A DNA stretch of 32,130 nt, taken from an uncultured Clostridia bacterium. Lineage in GTDB: Bacteria; Bacillota; Clostridia; UBA1381. A program made the translations under genes and the position numbers. This document shows, one piece after another, positions 16,736 to 24,577 of the stretch. Position 1 is the first letter of the stretch. Each line of letters starts with the position of its first letter. Location of the stretch: NCBI GenBank assembly GCA_944392335.1, contig CALXWJ010000083.1, positions 1 to 32,130 of the forward strand. The letters are read 5' to 3'. The notes beneath the pieces were generated by a model. That model searched no databases. It saw nothing but the letters and a program-made list of their open reading frames with translations, and had not been told where the DNA came from.

Positions 16736-17803
16736 TTACTGTGTAATAAATTTTGTGTAGAAAGCCATAAGAACAATTCCGTTTTTCTGTTCTCCGGCTT
16801 CTGTATAAAAATCTTCCGGATCGCTGCAATAACCGTACATTGTCACTACATCTCCGATATTTATGTCTATAATATTTCCCATGTATTTAACACATATATC
16901 ATCATTTCCCACACTGTTTTGAGGCGATAAAACATATTGTACCGTTGCATCGTCCAATACTGACACATCAGTTATAACTCCTGTTAATGAAATGTTTGTT
17001 CCCACATACGACGCCGTATCATTATATAGCTGAGCGGCTGATACATCGGTACATTCTTCCCTATAGTTATTTTCACTCGGAATACCTCTCATAAAATCTC
17101 CTCTGTACATTATAAATCCATTGGGAGTATACATAGTACCAAAGCCCGTAAGATAATCATTTACAAAGGTTCCTTCATATATCAACTCACCGTTTTCATT
17201 GAAGTACTGCCCTTCTCCATTCAATTTCCCATTTACAAAAGTCCCCGAGTAAACCTCACCGTTTCCTTTTGTTAATGTTCCGTTTCCATTAAAGGCATTG
17301 TCTGAAAACTCTCCCTCATATACACATTCATAACCTTCCTCATTTACAAAGACAAAGGTCCCGTATCCGACAGGCTGATTATCCAAAGAGCTTCCTGTAT
17401 ATATTCCTTTCTGGCTTCCGCTTTCAAAATACAACGTTATTTCCTCTCCGTTTATATACTCTGCTTGTGAATAATCGTTAATATTTTCCTTGATATAATC
17501 TATTTCTGAACCATGTACAAAATATTTTTGCAGCCTATTGAGATCATCATATTTTTTTTCAAGTTTTTCTATTTCTTGAATATCATTGTATCCTTCCTCA
17601 AGATAATTTCTTATTTGAGCATTTATCATTATAATTTCTGCTACATTATAAAGTATATATAACAAAATAATTACTAAAAAAATATATTTTATATAATTCA
17701 TTCTGAAATATTCAAACTTAGTATAGACATGATTGCAAACCGGGCAGGATTTACTGCGTGCCGGGACATAAAATTTGCAAAACGGACAAATTTTAAATTT
17801 CAT
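16736..17803 (-). CDS. Membrane MORN-repeat protein with zinc ribbon
   Basis: Protein of 355 residues. An N-terminal zinc ribbon, CPFC with CPVC (Cys6, Cys9, Cys20, Cys23), is followed by one membrane helix (about 37-60) and a charged, helical, possibly coiled-coil stretch to 115. Some four to five MORN repeats occupy residues 134-240, seen as G-x-Y-x-G-x-F-x-x-G-x-x-x-G-x-G-T patterns. The tail (about 265-350) looks like an OB-fold (ITDVSVLDD, VTMYGYC). MORN repeats can bind lipids or proteins; the role here is unknown. The start at 17803 is chosen because AGAGGT lies just upstream; a further ATG 33 bases earlier has no such site. A good promoter lies at 17864-17892. Confidence 0.82.
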   Translation of the reverse strand: MKFKICPFCKFYVPARSKSCPVCNHVYTKFEYFRMNYIKYIFLVIILLYILYNVAEIIMINAQIRNYLEEGYNDIQEIEKLEKKYDDLNRLQKYFVHGSEIDYIKENINDYSQAEYINGEEITLYFESGSQKGIYTGSSLDNQPVGYGTFVFVNEEGYECVYEGEFSDNAFNGNGTLTKGNGEVYSGTFVNGKLNGEGQYFNENGELIYEGTFVNDYLTGFGTMYTPNGFIMYRGDFMRGIPSENNYREECTDVSAAQLYNDTASYVGTNISLTGVITDVSVLDDATVQYVLSPQNSVGNDDICVKYMGNIIDINIGDVVTMYGYCSDPEDFYTEAGEQKNGIVLMAFYTKFITQ

Positions 17804-17863
17804 TATTTTACCTCTTTTTTTCAAATGGTTTAACACAATATCCCCACTAATATATTCTTTATT

Positions 17864-17892
17864 ATTTTAACATAAAAAATTGCTTTTAGCAA
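17864..17892 (-). promoter_or_regulatory. Predicted promoter of the MORN-repeat gene
   Basis: On the minus strand TTGCTA, 17 bases, then TAAAAT, ending 60 bases upstream of the start at 17803. Confidence 0.6.
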
Positions 17893-17954
17893 TAGTTCTT
17901 TATTTCCTTTTATATATGTTTACAAAAATATAATAAAATTTTAATTTTTAAGAA

Positions 17955-18051
17955 ATATAACCTAAGCAAGGATGTTCCCTCACCTTTTTGGTCAGGGGCT
18001 GCATATCTGTAATCAGTGAGAGTACAATCTCCCACTGATTACATCCCGCGG
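17955..18051 (-). repeat. Four-hairpin dispersed repeat, divergent copy F
   Basis: Minus-oriented partial copy directly after the stop codon of the methyltransferase gene. H3 is TAATCAGTGGGAG with CTCTCACTGATTA, in which the outer C-G pair of other copies is a T-A pair. H4 is replaced by a different hairpin, CCCTGACC with GGTGAGGG. The end GGAACATCCTTGCTTAGGTTATAT matches copy E rather than A to D. Confidence 0.75.
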
Positions 18052-18819
18052 TTATATTTTCTTTTGTCTTCTTGCTTCATACATAAGCAATGCCCCCGCG
18101 ACTGCCGCATTAAGAGACTCCGCTTTCCCGTCAATTGGTATTTTCACAAAAATATCAGACATTTCCAATACCTCTTCGGATATTCCGTTGGCTTCATTTC
18201 CTATGACGATAATGACCGGCTTTGAAAGATCTGCTTTCGTATACTCGATCGCATTGTCCGACAAAACTCCGCATACAATTGAGTAGCCTTGCTTTTTACA
18301 TTCCGGCAAATTTTGATTGATCAATTTTTGAATATGAAAAAAAGATCCCATACTTGATCTTACCGTTTTCGGATTATACAAATCGACACAATCATCAGAA
18401 AGTATCACTCCTCCAAACCCTGCCGCATCTGCCGTCCTTATTATTGTTCCGAGATTACCCGGATCCTGAATTCTGTCACAGTAAATATAATCATCTATCC
18501 CGTTTGGTGTTATCTCATTGTTGTTCTGCTGTAAAACCGCAATTATTCCCTGAGGGCTTTGAGTTGAGGACAGATTAATAAAAATATCATCGGATATAAC
18601 ATATATATCTGAATTTTGCGGATACTCAAAATCCTCATTATCATAAAAAGAACCGGATACCACAACAGCAGTTATTTTCTCCGATGCATCTATTGCGTCA
18701 CTTACCGATTTTTTACCCTCTACCGTATAATACCCGGATAGAGTTCTTGCTTTTTTTGTTTTAAGTGACTTAAAAAATTTATATTTTTCATTTCTGCTGC
18801 TTAAAATATTGTAAAGCAT
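18052..18819 (-). CDS. SpoU-family RNA 2-prime-O-methyltransferase
   Basis: SPOUT methyltransferase of 255 residues. An N-terminal substrate-binding domain (about 1-95, with the GYYTVEGKKSVSDAI start) precedes the knotted SAM-binding domain. Motif 1 is RIQDPGNLGTIIRTADAAGF, motif 2 is VIGNEANGIS and motif 3 is VKIPIDGKAESLNAAVAGAL. The family methylates the ribose 2-prime oxygen of specific rRNA or tRNA nucleotides with SAM; whether this is RlmB-, TrmH- or TsnR-like cannot be decided by eye. In many Firmicutes a similar gene precedes pheST, but not here. The start at 18819 is supported by TGGAG eight bases upstream; earlier ATGs at 18831 and 18867 lack a site. Confidence 0.85.
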   Translation of the reverse strand: MLYNILSSRNEKYKFFKSLKTKKARTLSGYYTVEGKKSVSDAIDASEKITAVVVSGSFYDNEDFEYPQNSDIYVISDDIFINLSSTQSPQGIIAVLQQNNNEITPNGIDDYIYCDRIQDPGNLGTIIRTADAAGFGGVILSDDCVDLYNPKTVRSSMGSFFHIQKLINQNLPECKKQGYSIVCGVLSDNAIEYTKADLSKPVIIVIGNEANGISEEVLEMSDIFVKIPIDGKAESLNAAVAGALLMYEARRQKKI

Positions 18820-18975
18820 TTTTTTCTCCATTCCAATAAAGTTATAAAATTTACTATATATTATCACGTATTTATCTTTTTGTCAAATAAATAACTTTTT
18901 TTCTGAAATAAAACCCAAAGAAAAAATCAATTTATTCCTCAATATTTATAATAGAAAAATATTTTGTTTTATCTA

Positions 18976-19004
18976 TTGCATATTGAAAGTTTTTATGTTA
19001 TCAT
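18976..19004 (+). promoter_or_regulatory. Predicted promoter of the 19042 UroD-like gene
   Basis: TTGCAT, 17 bases, then TATCAT, ending 37 bases before the start codon. Confidence 0.6.
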
Positions 19005-19041
19005 TTGCTTAACAAAAAATAAAATAAGAAAAGGTGATTCT

Positions 19042-20100
19042 ATGTCTTATGATAACGGATGGTCCGCCATCAATTTAGAAATGACCGATAAAGTACCGCG
19101 TACGGAATATTCCGCTGCCGAACATTGGAAACTTGTAAAGGAGGTTACGGGAATCGAAATAAAAGAATCAGACGATTATGAAACAAAAAGAAAAGCAGGC
19201 TCGGCATTTATGAAAGCCTGGGATTTTTGTATGATTTGGTCTGTACTTGTCGGCAGCTCCTATATCCCCGGAAAAAAGACAAGTATGGGGCATGCTGTAT
19301 ACGCAGAGGGAGGAACAGACTTTACCGATAATATCTATTGTCCTTTTAACGAACCCGAGGATGTATTGAATTTTGATCCGTATGAAGAATACGGAAAAAT
19401 CAATATAAGCAAAATGACCGAAGAGTTTAATCAAAGCTATAAAAACAATTGTATGAATAATCCTGACACGGTAAATATGACCGGTATATATATTACCTGT
19501 GTTTCCGGACTTATTGAGATGTTTGGATGGGATGAGCTGCTTATGGCTGCCGGTATTGACAGCGAAAAATTCGGTTACGTGACCGACAGATACTGTAAAT
19601 GGATTATGCAGCATTTTGAAGCTTTGGCAAATTGCGATGCCCCCGTTGTGATGGTCCATGATGATATTGTATGGACTTCCGGTGCGTTTATAAATCCGCA
19701 GTGGTACAGAAAATTTGTTTTCCCTAACTATAAAAAATTATTCGCTCCGTTGATTGAAAGCGGAAAAAAGATTTTATACACATCGGACGGAAATTTCACT
19801 CAATTCATTGATGATATTGCGCAGTGCGGAGTTAACGGTTTTGTTTTGGAACCGATGACCGATATGTCATACATAGCCGAGAAATACGGATCAACCCATG
19901 TATTCGTCGGCAATGCAGATACTCGTATTTTATATTCGGGAACAAAAGACGATATATATAATGAAGTAAAAAGATGTATGGATATAGGTAAAAAATGTCC
20001 CGGATTTTTTATGGCGGTCGGAAACCACATACCGGCAAACACACCTGTTGAAAATTGTTTGTTTTATAACGAAGTTTTTGAAGAATTAAGAAAAAGATAA
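19042..20100 (+). CDS. Uroporphyrinogen decarboxylase superfamily protein (352 aa)
   Basis: Cytoplasmic UroD-fold protein of 352 residues. The C-terminal half carries the superfamily signature GNADTRILYSGTKDDIYNEV, followed by GFFMAVGNHIPANTPVENC, as in UroD and in MtaA/MtbA-type corrinoid methyltransferases. The zinc motif HxCG of the methyltransferases is replaced by TSDG (residues 247-250), so zinc-dependent methyl transfer is unlikely. No other haem or corrinoid genes are nearby, so true haem-pathway UroD activity is also doubtful. The start at 19042 is set by AAAAGGTG just upstream. It is convergent with a second UroD-like gene and shares a terminator with it; the pair may act on related substrates. 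Exact reaction unknown. Confidence 0.8.
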   Translation: MSYDNGWSAINLEMTDKVPRTEYSAAEHWKLVKEVTGIEIKESDDYETKRKAGSAFMKAWDFCMIWSVLVGSSYIPGKKTSMGHAVYAEGGTDFTDNIYCPFNEPEDVLNFDPYEEYGKINISKMTEEFNQSYKNNCMNNPDTVNMTGIYITCVSGLIEMFGWDELLMAAGIDSEKFGYVTDRYCKWIMQHFEALANCDAPVVMVHDDIVWTSGAFINPQWYRKFVFPNYKKLFAPLIESGKKILYTSDGNFTQFIDDIAQCGVNGFVLEPMTDMSYIAEKYGSTHVFVGNADTRILYSGTKDDIYNEVKRCMDIGKKCPGFFMAVGNHIPANTPVENCLFYNEVFEELRKR

Positions 20101-20135
20101 TGTTTAAATATCACCGAAAAAAATAAAATTGAATA

Positions 20136-20180
20136 TTTAAAAATCTCCATTCCGATGATCATGAAATGGAGATTTTTAAA
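20136..20180. terminator. Bidirectional terminator between the two UroD-like genes
   Basis: A perfect 16-bp inverted repeat (20136-20151 with 20165-20180), loop of 13 bases, with A and T runs at the stem ends on both strands. Confidence 0.92.
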
Positions 20181-20187
20181 TTATGTC

Positions 20188-21423
20188 CTATTTACAAACC
20201 ACTTTCATTGCCATTTGTTCAAATTCCCACAGCCGCTCGGGATGTCCGTGCACCGAGCTGTTGTCCTTCAGGATCATTTCCAAAGTGCGGTCGTATTTTT
20301 GAGCCGCATCAATAGTTCGGATCAATTCATCACGTGCTGCGTCCATATTACCGCTTGCAGCCAATGCGGGATTCGGCTTATTGGACATTATTATCCCTTT
20401 GGAAAGATTCCGCGCAAAACAATAAGGATCGCTCCATGGGCTGCATGATATTTTACGTACATTCGGCAGCTCCGATAAAATATCCAGACGATCATCCAGC
20501 TTTTCACAGCATCCGTAGTAAACGTTTCCGAACTTTTCAAAAATACGTTTCATATACGGCACCTCAAACTCTTTTGTAACCTCGGGAGATACTGATGAAA
20601 ATACCTGTGCCATTCCAAATGCCCAACTGTTTTGAGACATACCGTTATCATTTGCATCCTCAATGTCCAAAGCTGCCTTTATGGTATTTGAACAATGACA
20701 TGTTTTTTCCGGCGTCACGAACAGCCCTTCGGCATTTCCCTGATCGATCCATTCCAATACTATCTGCGTCATGCGCTCCATCATTGCGTGCAGCAGTTCC
20801 GGATGATCCATTAACATAAAATAAATCTCCTCAACACCCTGCCACATACTGATAGCATCCCACAAGCCGCAATGCAAAGTAACGCCTTGAAACCGGACAG
20901 ATGAAATTCCATCAAAAATTTTATTTGCATAATCCATGATCTCCGCTTCAGCGTCCTTATCCGCCCCCAGTATTGTATGCTTGATTTTTTTTATATCATC
21001 CATTTCGTTAAACTGTTTCTCATAAGCATGGGATACGACCGAATCAGACGGATTTCTTTGTATGATTTTTTCATGTATGTTGACTCCGAAAGACCGAAAA
21101 TCAGGATCTTTTAGCTTTCGAGGTATGACAATGTACCCAGGCAAAAACATATCGGCACGCATGTGTTTATATTGATATAGTTTCCGCCTGAGATACTGTT
21201 CGACACTTTGCCAATAAGGATCCTGTATTTTGCATTGTAAACTTCCGTCAACATCCATTTCTTCCCACGGTATCTGATCGATCAATACCATAGGACGCTG
21301 TCCGCATCCGTTATTATGCGCAATCCATAGCTTTTGCACTTCTTCCTGCTGCGGACTGACGGCACACTGCATATACTTTTGTGCAAGCTCCCTTAATATT
21401 TCAATATCCTTCTGTGAAAGCAT
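20188..21423 (-). CDS. UroD-like protein (411 aa), divergent from AraC regulator
   Basis: Cytoplasmic protein of 411 residues, larger than its neighbour and only distantly related to it. The pattern suggests the uroporphyrinogen decarboxylase/corrinoid methyltransferase superfamily: VTLHCGLWDAISMW (His184, Cys185), a helix with MDHPELLHAMMERMTQ, YYGCCEKLDDRLDIL (Cys305, Cys306), VRKISCSPWSD and IIMSNKPNPALAA. Conserved His and Cys residues could form a metal site. The substrate is unknown. The ribosome binding site is GGAGGGG, seven bases before the ATG. Its promoter (TTTAAA at 21480-21475, 17 bases, TATAAT at 21457-21452) abuts that of the divergent AraC gene, which is the likely regulator. 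Confidence 0.72.
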   Translation of the reverse strand: MLSQKDIEILRELAQKYMQCAVSPQQEEVQKLWIAHNNGCGQRPMVLIDQIPWEEMDVDGSLQCKIQDPYWQSVEQYLRRKLYQYKHMRADMFLPGYIVIPRKLKDPDFRSFGVNIHEKIIQRNPSDSVVSHAYEKQFNEMDDIKKIKHTILGADKDAEAEIMDYANKIFDGISSVRFQGVTLHCGLWDAISMWQGVEEIYFMLMDHPELLHAMMERMTQIVLEWIDQGNAEGLFVTPEKTCHCSNTIKAALDIEDANDNGMSQNSWAFGMAQVFSSVSPEVTKEFEVPYMKRIFEKFGNVYYGCCEKLDDRLDILSELPNVRKISCSPWSDPYCFARNLSKGIIMSNKPNPALAASGNMDAARDELIRTIDAAQKYDRTLEMILKDNSSVHGHPERLWEFEQMAMKVVCK

Positions 21424-21451
21424 ATTAAACCCCTCCTTACTCTTTATTAAA

Positions 21452-21508
21452 ATTATACATCAAAAATTCAAAAATTTAAATGACATTTTCCTGATATTAT
21501 GGTATAAT
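21452..21508. promoter_or_regulatory. Abutting divergent promoters of UroD-like and AraC genes
   Basis: Minus strand: TTTAAA (21480-21475), 17 bases, TATAAT (21457-21452). Plus strand: ATGACA (21480-21485), 17 bases, TATAAT (21503-21508). The two -35 boxes meet at 21480, so one bound regulator could control both directions. Confidence 0.65.
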
Positions 21509-21613
21509 AATTGATATAAGAAAAAAATAAGACATATTTACATAAACCGATGTGACATTTACATTATTTTAAATAAAAAATTATTTAATGCTTTTATACA
21601 AGGGGGAATAAAA

Positions 21614-22351
21614 ATGATGTTGCTACAAAAAGGCCATGGCTTGCAGCATCCAAATTGGCATGTTGATGAACCGGCTGCGGCAGGCTTTTCACGCGTATAC
21701 TTTATCGAAGACGGCGAGACTTTTTACAAAGACGAAAAATCATGCCGTTTGTTAGCCTGCAATACACTATATATTTTCCCGGCAACCGTTCCTTACCGAA
21801 TGTATTGCAATCCCGACAAGCCTTTACGCTGTCTATGGTTCCATATAGACTTTTTCCCTGTTCAAATATCCTCCCTGACCGCTATTTCACTTGATGACGA
21901 TCTGATAGTAAAAGACTGTATCTCTCTTTTACAAAAAATGTTTTTATCCGATCTTTCGCAAAATGAAAGCTGCCATAAAGTCATTGAGGGCTTTGGCGTC
22001 TATTTAACGGAAAATTATTTTCCTCATCAACAGGCAATGAGCGCGGTTATTACATATATGAGAAAGCACTATAAAAATAAAGATTTAAATATCAATTCTC
22101 TGAGTGAGCGTTTTGGATATACTCCCGAACATTTTATCCGAACATTTTCAAAAACCTTGGGGATATCTCCGTATCAGTATCTGCTGAGTATGCGAATGTA
22201 TGAAGCACGGCGTCTTTTGGTGACCCACAGCGTAAAGGACACGGCAGCTTCTGTCGGATATGACGATCCCAAATCTTTTTCGCATGCCTTTCAAAAAAAA
22301 TACTGTATTTCTCCAAGTGTGTACAGAAGATCTATGTTGCCTGTTAACTGA
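21614..22351 (+). CDS. AraC-family transcriptional regulator
   Basis: DNA-binding protein of 245 residues. The N-terminal 130 residues look like the cupin ligand-binding domain (SRVYFIEDGETFY, NTLYIFPATVPYRM). The C-terminal 100 residues hold two helix-turn-helix motifs: LNINSLSERFGYTPEHFIRTF and the AraC signature VKDTAASVGYDDPKSFSHAFQKK-to-SPSVYRR. Members sense sugars or other small molecules and activate adjacent genes. Divergent placement from the UroD-like gene, with abutting promoters, points to that gene as a target. The ribosome binding site is AGGGGGAA at 21601-21608; a second ATG three bases on is equally possible. The following acyltransferase gene starts 53 bases downstream and may be co-transcribed. 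Confidence 0.9.
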   Translation: MMLLQKGHGLQHPNWHVDEPAAAGFSRVYFIEDGETFYKDEKSCRLLACNTLYIFPATVPYRMYCNPDKPLRCLWFHIDFFPVQISSLTAISLDDDLIVKDCISLLQKMFLSDLSQNESCHKVIEGFGVYLTENYFPHQQAMSAVITYMRKHYKNKDLNINSLSERFGYTPEHFIRTFSKTLGISPYQYLLSMRMYEARRLLVTHSVKDTAASVGYDDPKSFSHAFQKKYCISPSVYRRSMLPVN

Positions 22352-22404
22352 ATATTGTATATATTAACTTTAAAATTTTTATTAATTATGCGGGAGGTAT
22401 TCTT

Positions 22405-23157
22405 TTGAAAAAGCATAACAAACGTTTTTACTTAATTGACGGGATCCGCGGCTTTGCGATCATAAATATGATATTATACCATTTTCTTTACGACGTCTTT
22501 GTCCTGTATATAGATCGATCGGATCAATTCTTTCAGCCGATCACTTTTGTATGGCAGCAGTTTATATGCTGGAGCTTTATTTTGATCTCGGGAATGTCTT
22601 GGCATTTCGGCAAAAAAGACAATTTAAAAAGAGGTTTATTATTAAATTTTTGGGGGCTCGTAATTTCTTTTGTTACTTATTTTGTGTCCCCTCAAACAGT
22701 GATTTGGTTTGGAATTTTGAATTTTATCGGAAGTGCGGTTTTATTAATGATCGTATTGGACAAGCTTTTCGCCAAAATCCCACCGGTTATCGGGATCACG
22801 ATCTCTTTTATATTATTTTTATTGTTTAGAAATATACAGCAAGGGATATTGGGTATGACAGAATATCCCCTATTGACCTTACCCGGATGGCTTTATGATT
22901 GTAAGATTCTTACTCCTCTTGGATTTCCTTTTCCGGGATTTCATTCAAGCGATTATTTCCCGTTACTGCCATGGTTCTTTTTGTTTTGTACCGGTTATTT
23001 TTTCTGGAATATTATCAAAGGCAAAGAAATACCGCAAAAAATATTGTCCTTTAAAATTCCTGTACTGTCGCAAATCGGAGTATACAGCTTTTGGATCTAT
23101 TTGCTTCATCAGCCGGTAATTATTCTTATTTGTACTTTGCTGTTCGGCCGGCTGTAA
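22405..23157 (+). CDS. HGSNAT-like membrane acyltransferase
   Basis: Polytopic membrane protein of 250 residues with about seven or eight helices. The N-terminal RFYLIDGIRGFAIINMILYHFLYD matches the start of the heparan-alpha-glucosaminide N-acetyltransferase catalytic domain (DUF1624), with the candidate catalytic His in ILYHF. FWGLVISFVTYF, IWFGILNFIG, LLPWFFLFCTGYF and WIYLLHQPV also follow that family. Bacterial members are thought to move acetyl groups across the membrane onto glycans; the acceptor here is unknown. Translation starts at TTG 22405, supported by GGGAGGT at 22392-22398, as no ATG fits. Confidence 0.82.
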   Translation: MKKHNKRFYLIDGIRGFAIINMILYHFLYDVFVLYIDRSDQFFQPITFVWQQFICWSFILISGMSWHFGKKDNLKRGLLLNFWGLVISFVTYFVSPQTVIWFGILNFIGSAVLLMIVLDKLFAKIPPVIGITISFILFLLFRNIQQGILGMTEYPLLTLPGWLYDCKILTPLGFPFPGFHSSDYFPLLPWFFLFCTGYFFWNIIKGKEIPQKILSFKIPVLSQIGVYSFWIYLLHQPVIILICTLLFGRL

Positions 23158-23360
23158 AAATGAGCGGCTGTTTAGTCAAATGTGAATTTGAAGGGTGATG
23201 AGGCTGCTTTATTGGATTCACCGATAAGATATATGATTTTTATAGGGGTATAAAAAGCTGCAGCTGTCACCTTTATTACAGCAGGAAAATATTCTTTTTA
23301 AAAAACATCATACATCATCGGCTTTTACATAATTAAAGTTTTATAATTTTTTCTAAACTC
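23158..23360. other. Intergenic stretch without identified feature
   Basis: No gene, good terminator or repeat copy is visible between the acyltransferase stop and the promoter at 23361. GCTGCAGC and a TTACAGC segment near 23260-23285 could form a small hairpin, but nothing convincing. Confidence 0.3.
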
Positions 23361-23389
23361 TTGAAAATAAAATTATAATTGTATATAAT
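23361..23389 (+). promoter_or_regulatory. Predicted promoter of the CmpB-like gene
   Basis: TTGAAA, 17 bases, then TATAAT, ending 124 bases before the start at 23513. A leader of about 115 bases follows. Confidence 0.7.
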
Positions 23390-23512
23390 GAAAGTATTAG
23401 ATAAGGTAAATGCGAAATAATACGGCGTTTGTCAAAAAAATTCGGGATCAATTATCGTTACGAATTTAAAATATATAAGCTCATCGATCATAGACAAAAG
23501 GAGTGGTAAAAA

Positions 23513-24067
23513 ATGAGAAATGAAAAGGTAAAAAAAGCCGCGGCGGCGGCAAGCGAATACTTCTTATACTTTTTTGCGTATTCAGTCGTAGGCTGGTGCT
23601 ACGAGGTCTTTTTAGAGACTGTCGTATACCGCTGGGGATTTTCAAACCGAGGGGTTTTGTTCGGGCCTTACTGCCCTGTATATGGGTTCGGCATGCTGCT
23701 GTTCATCTTTACAATATACAGGCTTATAAAGAACAAGCCTATGAAAATACGGCTTTTGATGATCCCTGCGGTAATAATCGGCTGCGCTCTTATTGCGACT
23801 GCAGTGGAGCTTTTAACTTCGTACATATGCGAGTTTTTCATAGGTTCATGGCCTTGGCAGACATATGCGGACTACAAGATAAATTTTCAGGCAAGGATCG
23901 CGCTTTCTCCCTCGATACGCTTCGGGCTTGGCGGCGCTCTGTTTCTCTATATTGTTCAGCCGCTGTTTGAGCGCGGCGTCAGGCTCTTGGGAAAACGCGG
24001 GCTGCCTGCAGCAGCCGCGCTTGCCGCATTGATGGCAATAGATTTTGTGTTAACGGTGCTGACTTAG
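23513..24067 (+). CDS. CmpB-type putative ABC transporter membrane protein
   Basis: Membrane protein of 184 residues with four to five helices. YSVVGWCYEVFLE followed by FSNRGVLFGPYCPVYGFG is the hallmark of the CmpB (PF06541, putative ABC transporter type IV) family. It continues with ATAVELLTSYICE, WPWQTYADY and the SIRFGLGGALFLYIVQP helix. The molecular role of the family is not established, and no ATPase gene is adjacent, so the transporter label is by name only. The ribosome binding site is AAAGGAGTGG at 23497-23506. Its coding DNA is visibly richer in G and C than its neighbours, for example GCCGCGGCGGCGGC near the start, which hints at recent acquisition. Confidence 0.85.
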   Translation: MRNEKVKKAAAAASEYFLYFFAYSVVGWCYEVFLETVVYRWGFSNRGVLFGPYCPVYGFGMLLFIFTIYRLIKNKPMKIRLLMIPAVIIGCALIATAVELLTSYICEFFIGSWPWQTYADYKINFQARIALSPSIRFGLGGALFLYIVQPLFERGVRLLGKRGLPAAAALAALMAIDFVLTVLT

Positions 24068-24121
24068 TGATATATGAGTTAAATTTAGAAAGTCAAATCG
24101 AAATTTGCGGAGGTGCAGAAT

Positions 24122-24478
24122 GTGGAAATAAAGAAGATTGAATATGATTTAACGGTATGCAAAGTCAAAACGGAAAAAGATATTGACTTATCAAAGAAGT
24201 TTTACTTTATTGGAAAGACGGATGAAGAAATTTCTCTCGTATGCCCTACAAAGGATACACCTGCTGATACAATTGAGCGTGAGGATGGATGGAAAGCATT
24301 TAGAATACAGGGAATTATGGATTTTTATTTGATTGGAATATTGTCAAAGCTCTCAGCCATTCTTGCCGAAAATCAAATCGGTATCTTTGCAGTATCAACA
24401 TATAACACGGATTATATTCTGGTAAAGGAAGAAAATTTCAGCAAAGCATTAAATGTGCTGCAGGCTGAAAAATTATAA
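24122..24478 (+). CDS. ACT-domain protein
   Basis: Small cytoplasmic protein of 118 residues with a tandem ACT-like layout. The second half shows the ACT pattern clearly: GIMDFYLIGILSKLSAILAENQIGIFAVSTYNTDYILV, similar to the CASTOR/aspartate-kinase regulatory type. Such proteins bind amino acids or related ligands; the ligand is unknown. GTG at 24122 is chosen as start because GCGGAGGT at 24107-24114 lies seven bases upstream; an in-frame GTG at 24113 overlaps that site. It follows the CmpB-like gene by 54 bases on the same strand. Confidence 0.82.
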   Translation: MEIKKIEYDLTVCKVKTEKDIDLSKKFYFIGKTDEEISLVCPTKDTPADTIEREDGWKAFRIQGIMDFYLIGILSKLSAILAENQIGIFAVSTYNTDYILVKEENFSKALNVLQAEKL

Positions 24479-24577
24479 TTATATAACAATATACTCTGCC
24501 ACACTTATAGGTACAGACAAGGATTGAGAAAACCTGTTTATAAAACCGTAAAATCGGCAATTATGGAGATGAAGTAT

